Assembly (NCBI GenBank): GCA_018806985.1
Contig: JADANN010000222.1
Coordinates: 820,001 to 884,000 of the forward strand
DNA length: 64,000 bases
Direction: 5' to 3'
Source of the DNA: Angiostrongylus vasorum
Lineage: Eukaryota > Nematoda > Chromadorea > Rhabditida > Metastrongylidae
Shown here: positions 44,140 through 55,258 of the stretch, in pieces
How the letters are laid out: each line of letters opens with the position of its first letter
How positions within the stretch are numbered: position 1 is the first letter of the stretch
Translations under genes and position numbers: made by a program
The notes under the pieces: generated by a model
What the model was told of the DNA's origin: nothing
Databases searched by the model: none
Seen by the model: the letters and a program-made list of their open reading frames with translations, nothing else

Positions 44140-45246
44140 TTGTTCGTGAATAAAGAATAAAAGTACAACTCGTGTTTGCTCAAGAAGAATACGAAGAATT
44201 ATTTGATCAATGCCGAGGTTAATAGAAAGTCGGACGTGGGATTTATTTCTTAGATTTCTGTGCGAAGATGGTAACTTTTATTTCAAAATCCTGCCGTTGT
44301 GTCTTGGTGCGCTGTGTTGGTGTGTTTCCATTGACCTCCAGTTTCAGAACAAGGTATTGTTTTGTAGTAGTCTACCCATTTCGCCAAAGTATTCGTCCCT
44401 GCACGGTTTACAAAGGTCAGGCAAACCGTACACGAACTAAGGCAACCACCATCTCTACGTCAGAATATGTTGTGCAATTTTGTTTTGCGCGTATACGACG
44501 ATGCAAGAAGTTAAGATCTAGCTGACATCTGAGAGCGTCCAGTGGTATTTCGATTGCTGTTAACGATTTCTCTTGAGCGGCCCCTTTTTTTTATAGGTAC
44601 AGTTATTGTGTTAGATATCAAGGGCAGGATAAACGGAAGGTTATAGATCGAATCCGTTGCAAAGCTAAAATAGACACGTTGCATAAGAATGAAAAAACAA
44701 GAAGTAGGGGCATTATCACCGCCTACTTTCCTCTACTGTTGCTTGGATAGAAAGACTCCAACAATTATGCATAAATTTTGGCATATTTCTGGATGAAAGT
44801 CTCAGAACCCTCAACCACTATCGCGCGAAAAGTTCAGTTCCAGCCTCACCGCAGCGCAAAAAATATGGTGTGCGACAGGTGCGAGAAATAATAAAATCGA
44901 AACTACTAGACTATCAGTCAATGATAAAGGGTGGAGAGTTGGTAGTACTTCCTCGTCAGCTAGATGTTGAGATAACAGAAAAACATCTTGGCCGCAACCT
45001 CTATTGCCGACCATCTGGAAAGGAATTTTAAAGTCAATATCGGAATTTGAAAGGTGACAAGCGCGGTTGGAACCATCAGCTGTTTCGCAAATTAAACTGA
45101 ATTACCACCATGTCTCTTTGAAATATGCCTGTCAAAGCTTACAGGTTAGTATCCACTGATCATCTTGTGTCTACAGTGTCTTCGGCGCATAAGGCACACC
45201 CATCATCAACTGTGTAGTCGTGTCCACAGATAGAATAACGTTAATA

Positions 45247-45890
45247 ACTTTAATGATGCTGAGATATTTGCAAAACTCCGGACCGCAGATGTCTGCGGTG
45301 GGGAACGAACGCGCTATTGTCCTTTCCGGGGAGTAGCGCGCTCACCACCACAGCATGCGGGTCCCTTCGTTTCGCCTGTCTCTCAGCTAGTTCTATTGAT
45401 CTTTTGCCATCAGCAATCACCCGTCAGCGGGATTGATCTGGGGGGCCCAAATCGGCAACGAACCCAGTTAAGCTGAGGCTGCAGTTATAATCACAATTTT
45501 GACTTATTATTTACTGCCTACTCTTTTTTAACGGCAGGGTGCGAAAAAAAAAGAGCAGGCAGTAAATAATAAGTCAAAAATTGTGATTATAACTGCAGCC
45601 CCAGCTTAACTGGGTTCGTTGCCGATTTGGGCCCCCAGATCAATCCCGCTGACGGGTGATTGCTGATGGCAAGAGATCAATAGAACTAGCTGAGAGACAG
45701 GCGGAACGAAGGACCAGCATGCTGTGGTGGTGAGCGCGCTACTCCCCGGAAAGGACAATAGCGCGTTCGTTCCCCACCATAGGCACCTACGGTCCAGAGT
45801 TTTGCAAATATCTCAGCATCATTAAAGTTATATTTCGCAATACATACCCTGCCGCTAAAAAGAGTAGGCAGTAAATAATAAGTCAAAAAA
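45247..45890. mobile_element. 644-bp S1 foldback palindrome with target duplication
   Basis: Two near-identical arms of about 300 bp meet near 45540. Flanked by AACGTTAATA at 45237-45246 and 45891-45900. The right arm contains, on the plus strand, an S1 tail (GAGCAGGCAGTAAATAATAA) joined head-to-tail to a complete S1 unit, with tRNA-like boxes at 45715-45785 (GCGCGTTCGTTCCCCACC as B box). It splits the RT of PLE-5. Confidence 0.85.
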
Positions 45891-46118
45891 AACGTTAATA
45901 ACGTTATTTATAGACTTAATATTCATCCAGTTGAACATCCCAGCCCATTTCACCAACACCAAAATGTCTTCGATAGTCTCCGTAACGCATGTCCTAACAG
46001 CGCGTACGTGATGGGATCCATCGATTTTACTTACCGCCCTTTATACCAACGTGTCGAAAGACCCCGCGAAGAAAGCCGTCCTCGAACTCCTTATGAATAC
46101 TTCTTAGTTCGAAAGCTA

Positions 46119-46177
46119 ATGATTCTGTTAACAGAGTTCTTACTAATGATTCTGTTAACAGAGTTCTTAAACTGCTA
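46119..46177 (+). repeat. 27-bp tandem duplication in PLE-5
   Basis: CTAATGATTCTGTTAACAGA GTTCTTA occurs twice in the decayed RT of PLE-5. Confidence 0.88.
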
Positions 46178-46934
46178 AATCTTAGAACGTTTTAGGAAAT
46201 ATTTCAAGCAAAGGGGAGACTTGGCAAAGGACAGCGACAAACACCAACCCTTGGTCTTGCCATGGTCTTTACGTCTAATGTAGGAGCACCAGTAAACGAT
46301 CGACGGTCATTACTCTACCGTAGATGATTGATTAAATGATTAGATAAATAGATGGTTGCTTCGTCATCTGCCCCACATAAGGGGAGATGGTAGAAGTGAA
46401 GAAATGTTTTAACTTATTGAATGAACAGTCAAAGTGCATAAGATTAACCCGGGAGAAACCGGATGAAAACTAACTTCCATTTATGAGCGTTCAAATTAAC
46501 CTACGCGAAAATGTCCACATCACGAAGTGCTAACAAAAAGCCAAGTAATGAAAATATACTGCTTCGTTACCTTTCTCCTCACCTCTTCCACACTAAAATG
46601 ACTGTGAAAAAACATTTCTGAAATAGCCACGAGTGCGTGCATAGGAAGAAAGAATAAAGATTTGCTGAAACTGCCTCGGCAAACAGTCATTTTCAGTAGC
46701 TAGAAAACTGTTAGCTCCTCGCGGGCAAGTTTGGAGGAATAACTACACCTTAAAACGATAATTCAAGTGAAAATATGGTCCGGCTCAGCTGTTCTTCGTT
46801 TCGAACGAAATAAATAGGCTGTAAAATACTACTTAAAAAATGGCCGGCTTGGAGAATTCGGTAGCAGTGATTGGAATTCCACGGAACACTCTAAGACGCC
46901 AGCTAGTTCGTAACCGTCTGTATGACCAAGACGT

Positions 46935-47240
46935 TCCTATGACCAGTTTGATTCTAGAATGGTGGTGGATGGTTTACTCTTATCAGGGCTTCCTGGTGGA
47001 AACGCCGGACGCCTTTTCTGTTTGGGAGAGGCTTTGTCGGGGGGATGAATCTCAGCGTTGTACATTGCATCCCAACACCTAAGAACACCTCCAATCCACG
47101 ATGAGGCTGTAAACCGTTGGGAGGAACTCACTATTCTACCACATTGATACGGGAAAAATAGGATTCTGGACAGTTTCCAAAAATCCTGCAATGAACCGCA
47201 AGAAGGAGTGCCTTGTGATCGCGTGTGACTTTGCCTCATA
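46935..47240 (+). repeat. S3 repeat copy
   Basis: Shares CTGGTGGAAACGCCGGAC, CATCCCAACACC and CGATGAGGCTGTAAACCGTT with 61370-61530. Nested in PLE-5. Class unknown. Confidence 0.5.
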
Positions 47241-47372
47241 TAGCATACCGATTTGTTGACCTGAGCCAGGCACATTCCTCGGCTACGTAGGAGAATGTGC
47301 GTCTAGCCTGCACTAAATAAGTGAAAGACTTGTAACGAACAAAGCGGTGAGCTCTTACACAACTTTCATTTC

Positions 47373-47407
47373 GCTAATGTTTCGACGACTTCGTCATCTT
47401 CAGAGCC
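47373..47407 (-). ncRNA. Hammerhead-like motif with compensated stem II
   Basis: Minus strand CTGAAGA-T-GACG-AAGT-CGTC-GAAAC-ATT. Stem II GACG/CGTC replaces GGCG/CGCC with pairing kept; the cleavage triplet is ATT instead of GTC. Confidence 0.5.
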
Positions 47408-47756
47408 GATGATTGGAATCGGTGTTTCCATAGTCGTTCGTTCTCCCACTGTGATGTCTTCGTTGTCGTATCGAGTCGAATCTGCTCCAGTGGAGAACCG
47501 CTCGAATAAGGCAACCTCAACAGGCGTTGCTCTTTTATATAGGATGGTTGCTTACGATAGTGACTGCTCGCTGATAACAATTTTTTTTCTCGACGGGGAA
47601 TCCACCCTGCCTCAATCGGTATTAGAATAGCCAGAAATAGAATCCAAAGAAACTTTGTAACTACTCACGCCAAAGTTGAGTGAAAGCAGGTCTGGTACAG
47701 AACGGCGACTGCTTAAAAAGGAGCTGTTTGTTATGAGAATGAAAATATATGCATTA

Positions 47757-47987
47757 TAACTTTAATGATGCTGAGATATTTGCAAAACTCCGGACCGCAG
47801 GTGTCTACGGTGGGGAACGAGCGCGCTATTGTCCTTTCCAGGGAGTAGCGCGCTCACCACCACACCATGCGAGTCCTTCGTTTCGCCTGTCTCTCAGCTA
47901 CTTCTATCCAGCTTTTGCCATCAGCAATCACCCGTCAGCCCTGCCGCTAAAAAGAGTAGGCAGTAAATAATAAGTCGAAATTGTGAT
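47757..47987. mobile_element. S1 foldback derivative with target duplication
   Basis: Flanked by TATATGCATTA at 47746-47756 and 47988-47998. A minus S1 unit joins directly to a plus S1 tail (GTAGGCAGTAAATAATAAGT), so most of the second arm is deleted. Confidence 0.83.
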
Positions 47988-48149
47988 TATATGCATTATG
48001 CTTTATCTGTATGTAGTTATGAAAGCCTTTGACTGCATAGATTGACTGATAATTTAGCGTTCCAAGCCTTTGGAGAAGGGGAAATCGTCGGAACGTCAAC
48101 TATTGCGACTAAATAATGTGATAAGTGCCTCGTGCTTGATCATCAAAGT

Positions 48150-50030
48150 AACAGTGGGAATTTTATTCAAAAAATTGGTAGCTGTTTTTGCAATGGGATA
48201 TTTTAGGCCTAAAAGAACAGCAGAGAGGCAATGTGTCGAAAATCTTAGAAAGGCTTTCAAAATGTTCATTCTATCGGTTTTTTTCCTTTTCACCAGCACT
48301 TTCGAGCTAAAAGTGGAAATTTTGGGAATAATATCGATTGCTGGTGACCTGACACCTAATCAACTTATCCTTAATGAACCAATTCTGCAAGAAATAGCAA
48401 ATTTCCCACTTATCTGGCTGCTGCCATGGCAAGATTTTTTTCGTGTAGTCCTTAAAAGCTAATATAGCCAGTCAGCACAGGCAATCACCGGCCTTTGCAT
48501 TAGGATGTTCAGGAATAAATAAGCGTTTTAAAATATCTATTGTTTTGATGTATTTCTTGCCGATAAAATATCTTTTGAGCCTTGCAATATTATATGTCAT
48601 TAGAAAGCTGGTATTATGCTTTTTTTGGAAATGTTTTTATATTTTTCTATACGGTTGTCACCAGACAGGAATAACGTTTGGGCACTGAAGGCCGACTTTA
48701 TACGGTTAGCGTGAAACAGGAAAAATTGTGGTGAAAGAGATCGCAAAGGTGAAAACGGAAATAAAAGCAGAAGGAAAATACCGAGTAAATATTGAAAGTG
48801 TAGGAATAAAGAATAAAACACTCAGTACTGAACTCCGCCGACGTCACTTTCCTCTTCTTTCTTCTCCAAAAATAGGATGTCTTTCACGGCACCTGGCAGA
48901 CGAAATTTGTTGTGGCCGGTTGCTCCTCGTAAGTAATCGAAGATATGTGTATTCTTCGCACAGTTTCCGAAATTACTTGGACTCCACATCAACGGTGCAA
49001 ATTATTCATTTTTTTTCCGTTTAAAAATGACTACAGGATGTTGGTGCTGCCATAACATAAACAGGAGTCATAATTATTCCAGCAAAAACCGTGAATTTTT
49101 CAACTGGAACAGTAATTTCTAGGAAAAGAAACCTTTCACTCCCTTGTAACTCTTTGCAATTTTAAATATTCCGGCTCTCATTCGCTCGCTTCTCAATGCT
49201 TTAGTTAAGGTGCAGCTTTAGGTTCGAGCTCTAGACCCAACTCTCGAATTCAGGCCTTGACTTAAACCTAGGCTTAGATTCGGTGTAGTCTTAGGCATAC
49301 CGCTGCCTAATGCTTTAGACTTGGGAATCCCTCTCAACACCAGGCTTAGGACTTCCCTGCAACTTACTAAGACTTGAACTGTAGACTACTACTTGCAATC
49401 AACTAAGTCGCGTAAGTAGTACTGTACACCAAATGATGGTCTAAGAATAGACAAAATGCCGAAGAAACTTAAAACTAACCAATAAAATTCTATTTTTAGC
49501 CCGAAGTGCTTATCTCTCTTGCAAAAAACCAGCGCACACAATTTCCTAACGCATTGCATGAGATTCAGTTTTCCGATGCTCCCACAGCAACCGCACCATT
49601 TCAAAACTTTCAGAATTTGTTGCACGTCCGTTATTCTTAAGTTTTCTTTTAGGATACGGATGCTGCAGTGACAGTGATCACGAGCAGTACGAGTTGGGCA
49701 CTGGTTTAACCTCGCCAAGAGCTCGTAAGCTTTACTCTTTTCCCGATATTAAAAATCTTGATAGAAGATTTTTCTGGAGTAAAGTAACTCCATACAATCC
49801 ATGGAAGCGCTTTTTGTGAAGATCTGGAAACTTTCTACACAAGTAACTCTGGAATCGAATAGGGATCGACTCGATCCAAGTTGACACCACTTAGAAGGCC
49901 GAAATCCTAAATTGGCGGCCTGATTCACAAATCCAACTTTGGAAAGATAACGAAGAAACGAGCCAAATACATGAAGTATTTCGATGCGCTACACGAGATT
50001 TCGCGTCGTGTGAAATCGCCACACCCAGTT
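48150..50030. other. Unassigned region
   Basis: Between the end of PLE-5 and the RTE fragment. A short ORF near 48120-48462 has no recognisable motif. At 49190-49380 there are scattered CTTAGG-like words, including one exact TTAGGC, too degenerate to call a telomeric tract. Confidence 0.5.
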
Positions 50031-50034
50031 GGTT

Positions 50035-50345
50035 CTGCTCGCTCTAGGGGGCACCTTAAGTATCAATCCTTTCCTCTGGGGTTTTCATGAAGAACTCTGC
50101 CCATCGGGTCGGTGATCTTCCCAAAGCACGTTTGATCTGCCGAGGAATCCAGTCACTAGCCGCTCTTGCCCATCGGTTTTCATTCAGAAGCACTACGAGT
50201 ACTGCTCAGCTTAACTACGCCGGCTTGAGGTACAGAAGAGCATGATTAGTTTCTTGTCCTTTACTTAGGTCGGAGCTTCGGATCTCCTTCCTCATTTGTA
50301 TGATAGGGAATGTAGCTGCTATCGTACTAGCTTGTTCAGAAAGAA
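50035..50345 (-). mobile_element. RTE 3' fragment
   Basis: Minus-strand sequence matching the RT tail of the other RTE copies (GGTGATCTTCCC, GAGGAATCCAGTCACTA, GGTCGGAGCTTCGGAT). Lies just upstream of the mariner remnant. Confidence 0.7.
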
Positions 50346-50552
50346 ATGGTCGTTTTAAAATAATCATTGTTTCATTGTTTTTCCTTACCAATAAAATATT
50401 CTTTGTATTTTCCAATATTATATATCATTAGAAAGCTGATTTCATGCTTTTTTCCAGCCATGTTTTTATATTTTGTCAAAATTTTGATTTGTTCCGCAGC
50501 TTTTGAGCTTTGCAATTTTGGATTCGAAAAAGAATCTTCGTCGATTCTGATT

Positions 50553-51628
50553 TTATGAGTTCAAACTCGGTCGCAGTGCAGCAGAGACGCCTCGAAATAT
50601 TGAAGAAACTTGCGGTGAAGGTAGTGTTGGTAAATCAATAGTGCGAACATAATCCCGGAAATTCCGATCAGCTGATTTCGACCTGGAAGATAAGGAAACC
50701 CACGGACGTCCCAATAAACTTGGCGATGACCATTTCAAGGCACTAGTGGAAGCAAACACGCGAACAACTGTTCGAGAGCTTGAAGAACAGCTTGGCGTAA
50801 GTGCAGGAACAATTTCCACTCACTTGAATCGCATAGGTAAGACAAAAAAAACTCAACAAAGCGGGTGCCGCAAGAATTAAACGTTAATCAAAAAAAATCG
50901 CCGTTTTGAAGTGTCGTCTACTCCTACTCTGCGCAACAAAGACGACCCTTCTATTGATCGAATTGTGACGTGCAACGAGAATTGGATTCTGTACGACAAC
51001 CGGCGACATTCGGCTCGATGATTGGATGGGGACCAGGCTACACAGCACTTCCCAAAGCAGAAATTGCACCAATAAAAGGTTATGTGAGTGCTTGGTGGCA
51101 TGCAACCGGGTTGATTCATCACAGCTTCTTGAATCTGGGTGAAACGATTACGGCAGAGAAGTATTGCCAACAAACTGACGAAATGCACCGTAAACTCCAA
51201 CAAAACTCCAACAACAACGACGGGCATTAGTCAGCAGGAAAGGACTAATCCTTCTCCACGACAGCGCCCGTCCTCACGTTGCCGAACCAGCGCTACAAAA
51301 GTGGAACTAATGAAGCTACCAAACTTTGCCTCATCCACCACATTCGTTAGACTCTCGCCTACCGATTACCACTTCTTCAAGCACCTTGGCAACTTCCTGC
51401 GCGAGAATGCTCCACCAAACACGACGACGTGAAAAATGCTTTCAGCGAATTCATCGCTTCGAGAACTCCAGGATTTTATACAGTTAAAATAAGTAAACCT
51501 GTTTTTCGTTAGCAAAATTGTGTAGACTTAAATGGTTTTATTTTGACTAACAAAACTTTGTTTGAAACAAGTCATGACGTTTTAAATAATTTGGTAAAAA
51601 AATGCTCATTTATTTACGAACAACCTAA
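50553..51628 (+). mobile_element. Degenerate mariner transposon
   Basis: Frames in order: SNSVAVQQRRLEILKKLAVK, CNENWILYDNRR, LIHHSFLNLGETITAEKYCQ, LLHDSARPHVA and SPTDYHFFKHL, the mariner transposase of the cecropia/Hsmar1 type. The first catalytic Asp (CDE) is Asn here (CNEN), and several stops and frameshifts occur. The 3' terminal repeat reads ACGAACAACCTAA at 51616-51628 followed by TA. The 5' terminal repeat is not visible. Confidence 0.85.
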
Positions 51629-52154
51629 TAGATCGGATGGGGATATTCGCCTTGCTGCAATGTTTATTCTAGGATCATGACAGTTCCCGTTATTGATTTC
51701 CTGTTACCTGAGCTTTCGATGGAAATGTCAAGTGGAATAAGACTAAATAAAATTGTAGTTGAATAGACAGAGTTCTTGATTGTTACTACTACCACTGCGC
51801 CATATTCCGCGATAACACCACCATATAAGCAATCTCTTCTCTTTAGATGTGTTAAGTCATCCTTGGATGGTGGAGTGTGGATCGGAGAGCAAACTCGATA
51901 CATACTCTAGAACACAGGTAGGTTCCACGAATGTGCTTCCTGCATCCCCCTACGTGGAAATGCCTCTTGCCTTCAGCATGAACATTGTTATATTACGTTC
52001 GGTGTTTCTGCGTAGAAAGTTCGTAATCGCCCACATCAAGTAATGTTCTCAACTACTCTAAGTAGAGCTTAATTTTAAGCACTCTGTCGTCTTATCCACT
52101 TCACCACTATGGCCCACACGGTGCTTACTTGAGTAATTTGGTAATTAAAAATAT

Positions 52155-52290
52155 TACTTAAGTAGCGATTCCCATGACCGACTTGATTTTGACCACGGCA
52201 TTTATTGGTCAATAATTCACTGTCTTTCTGGGTGATCAAAGGCAAGGTTGGTATTATAGTATTTATTAATATACAGTAGCTAATACCAAC
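52155..52290 (-). mobile_element. Decayed PLE-derivative arm
   Basis: GTAGCGATTCCCATGACCGA to ACAGTAGCTAATACC parallels the left arm of the 340-bp element at 28723. It directly abuts the target duplication of RTE-3. Confidence 0.55.
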
Positions 52291-53319
52291 CTCTCAGTAG
52301 CAAACGCAGCGAACTATTACTTAAGTACGTGTTACAGTAGTACCTGTGTCACCTGTAGTCCCATAGATCGTCGAGTGACTCGAGCGGGCGCCAGTAAATC
52401 TTCCATTTTGCGGTGTCGCATGCAAGAGTAGCCCAGTGGGTTCTACTCGCTCTAGGCACTCGTTGAGCATCATATCTTTCTTCCAGGGCTTCTCGTGAAG
52501 AACTCTGACATCGCGTCAGTGGTGTTCCTGCAGTGCGTTTGACATCCCGAGGAATCAAGGTACTAACGGCTCTTGTCCATCGGTTGTCACTTCACACGCA
52601 TTACGTGTCCGGCCCACCTTATCGTTGACTGTTTGGCACGCAGAAACGGCATCTTTGATTTTTGATCGTTCACGCAGGTCGGAGCTTTCGGATCCTTTCC
52701 CTTACTGGCGTGCACGGGATACTCCTAGCATCTTCCTTTCGATTGCGCGTTCAGTAAGGCTGGGTGACCCTTCATCCTGCTTACGCTGCGACCAGCCTTC
52801 TACGCATACGTTAACGCAGTAAGTGCCGTTGAGTGGAAAAGGTGGGACACGGAGTACGTGTTCTTTGTCCTCTTCACTACATCCTCGATGATATTGAAAG
52901 CTCCCCAGGCCTTTCGCTTCCTTCTGCTCAGCTCTGGAGCTAAGTCGTTCATCACATTGATTTACCCAACCTAGGAAAACGCAGCTGGAACATTGCAAGA
53001 TATTCGTTCCGTTGAGCGTGAATGAGGCATACGAAACAAATCCTCATGAACATCGCTTCTGTGAGATCTACTCGACCAGTCTTTCCACATGCTCTATCAA
53101 AGTCGGCTAGTATTCGTTCCGCTTGGCTAATGTTTATTGTTATAAGGACGATGTCATCAGCAAAGCAAATACGGTGTAATTGCCGGCCATCGGTTCTGTC
53201 TCCCATATTATCCCATTCCAATGTTCGCATGACGTTCTCGAGGGTGAGGGAGGGTAAATAATTTTGGCGATATGGTATCGCCTTGCCTAACCCCTTTTCT
53301 GACGTCGATGCTAATATTT

Positions 53320-53510
53320 CAAAAGATCGACTTTCTATAAACCTCGGCATAAATACTTGATATATTTATTTATATGATCTTATAAACTGATCTTCTTAAG
53401 CTGGTACGAGGTTGGTATAGGTCTTCGTTGTCGTTGTCGTTGTTATTGTCGTTGCTGTTGGTGTTGTCGATGGCTGATGTTTCGGCGATTTCGCCTTGCT
53501 AAAAACAGTG
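53320..53510 (-). mobile_element. PLE-end fragment inside RTE-3
   Basis: GATCGACTTTCTATAAACCT at the left and a minus hammerhead-like motif (53472-53499) at the right, with a GTC/GTT-rich middle (53425-53470). About 1 kb of RTE RT sequence is missing at this point compared with RTE-2. Confidence 0.6.
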
Positions 53511-54899
53511 CTGTTACGGGTGGGACTCGAGAGTGGAGTCCCACTTTGGCTTTCAGTCCTTTGGTGACTTTCGAACTCTCAGCTTTTCATAGCGCTAACG
53601 TGAAGATGTTGAATGAGCCGATCGTATTCCTCGTCGATGTTATCGACAACGGTGTCTTCTCAACAGCAGACTAATGAATTGAATAGGCCCCAGTTTACAG
53701 TGGTTTTGTGACAACATCTTTGAATTTTGCGGCTTTTTTCTACTTTCTGCGAGAAATGGAATGTTGCACGAAGGAAGCGGTGGTCTGGTCGCGTGTGGAA
53801 TTTTGGGTACAACAGCGACATAAACCTTCGGCTTACCATGATGTGGTCTATTTCGTTATAGTACACTCTTCTGGAATTGCAAGTTACCATGGATGGTCTT
53901 GGTCGGCATGATAAACTCAGAGAACCGCTCATCCTGTTCCTTCCATTCTAATCCGTGGGTTTCAATGTGACGTTCTTCAGGTGTTCTTCTTGGTCCAATA
54001 TTAGCGTTAAAATCTCCAATGATGAGCATGAAAAATGTACGGTCTTCTCTGTAGAACTTCTGCAATCGATATAGAACGCCTCGACTTCTTCTTCATTATA
54101 GTTTGATGTCGGTGACCCCTCATATGAGGGATCTCGAGCCGGTTAATCGCAAGGCTACGTGGCGCGTCCCCAGTATGACGTATGGAAAGTTAATCGCGGA
54201 CCAAAAGCGACCTTTGCTTCCCTGATACGCAGGTGGATCCAGGGCATAGACTCCATGTTTCTGCTGCACCGATTTGACATATACTTCCTGTATTTAACAG
54301 ACGTATTCATGCATGCATGAGTGGGTGCTTTTTCGCTTATGCGGATTATATTCTACGAGTCAATTCTACCAAAAACCTGCAATCAAGTGCCAAGAAAGTA
54401 AATAGGAGGCGGTTAGGAGTCGCCTCCCAAAAAATAAGCTCCATGTCCAGAGACTGGCAAGCTATCCGTCAATATACCTAGCCCCCACGTTCAGAGCCCA
54501 GCATGCTATACGTGGGTATCAAAAAAAGCTAAACACAGTAAAAAAAAACGGGTCTCATTCTCCTGGCTCCCAAAAAGAGCCCCCCGATTCGACAGCGCTG
54601 GAAAGGACGAGTACAGAAAGGTTGCTAGCATCTCAAGGGCCATTCTAAGCTGTCTAGATCGCAAAGAACTGGTGCAATGCACGCACGCTTGCAGCCCTGT
54701 CCTCGGTAGAAGACTTGATCACGCAATCAAGAAAGACAAAGTATGACGTCACCGGCCTGGCCGAGACGAGGCGACGCCACCCATTCAACGCGGTCTATGG
54801 CACCGGAGAGGAACTGTTCCTTGAAACATGCGACGGTAGAGGAGTCGGCGGCGTGGGCGTCCTCATCAACAGAAGTTTGTCAGTGAGTACTTTTTCAAC

Positions 54900-55258
54900 A
54901 ATAAGATTGCTGAGATATTTGTAAAACTCCGGACCGCAGGTGTCTGCGGTGGGAAACGAACGCGCTATTGTCCTTTCCGGGGAGTAACGCGTTCACCACC
55001 ACACCATGTGGGTCCTTCGTTTCGCCTGCCTCTTAGCGAGTTCTATCGATCAGTGCCGTCAGCAATCACCCGTCAACGGGATTGATCTGGTGGTGGTGAA
55101 CGCGCTACTCCCCGGAAAAAAACAATAACACTTTCGTTCCCCAGCGGAGACACCTGCTTTCCGGAGTTTTGCAAATATCTCAGCAATCTTGTGGTTGTAT
55201 TTCGTTTAATACTCTGCCATAAAAAATTATAGAAGGCAGAAAATAAAAAAGCGAACAT
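54900..55258. mobile_element. S1 foldback palindrome in RTE-3
   Basis: Minus unit (AGATTGCTGAGATATTTG to GGGATTGATCTG) facing a plus unit (GTGGTGGTGAACGCGCTACT, tail CTCAGCAATCTTGTGG, CTCTGCCATAAAAAATT). It interrupts the inverted 5' segment of RTE-3 between LINRSL and RLRLKRC; a short ttttttca-like repeat flanks it. Confidence 0.78.

Larger units (their letters stand above)
43501..44241. mobile_element. 741-bp PLE derivative nested in PLE-5
   Basis: Flanked by the 13-bp repeat TTTATTTCTTAGA (43488-43500 and 44242-44254). About 190-bp inverted arms, each with a hammerhead-like motif (43532-43567 minus, 44104-44139 plus). The right end carries the PLE terminus (TTAATAGAAAGTCG). It interrupts the minus-strand arm of PLE-5. 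Confidence 0.83.
43060..48150. mobile_element. PLE-5: decayed head-to-head Penelope-like dimer with nested inserts
   Basis: Left arm on the minus strand: PLE end and 3' region (43060-43490) continuing after an insert as endonuclease-related sequence (44255-44650). Right arm on the plus strand from about 44780: NHYRAKSSVP-like start, [15 protein letters not shown] (near 44940), degenerate RT palm (45900-46330) and endonuclease linker (46850-46930, [13 protein letters not shown]). The right end, with a degenerate hammerhead-like motif, is near 48050-48150. Nested inserts: 43501-44241 (PLE derivative), 45247-45890 (S1 palindrome), about 46930-47240 (S3) and 47757-47987 (S1). Same head-to-head layout as PLE-1. 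Extent and ends are estimated. Confidence 0.7.

Noticed and set aside
45715..45790. Possible genuine tRNA gene (good B box)
   Set aside because: The same segment recurs in many S1 copies with the S1 body on both sides and no clean acceptor stem, so it is a SINE head.
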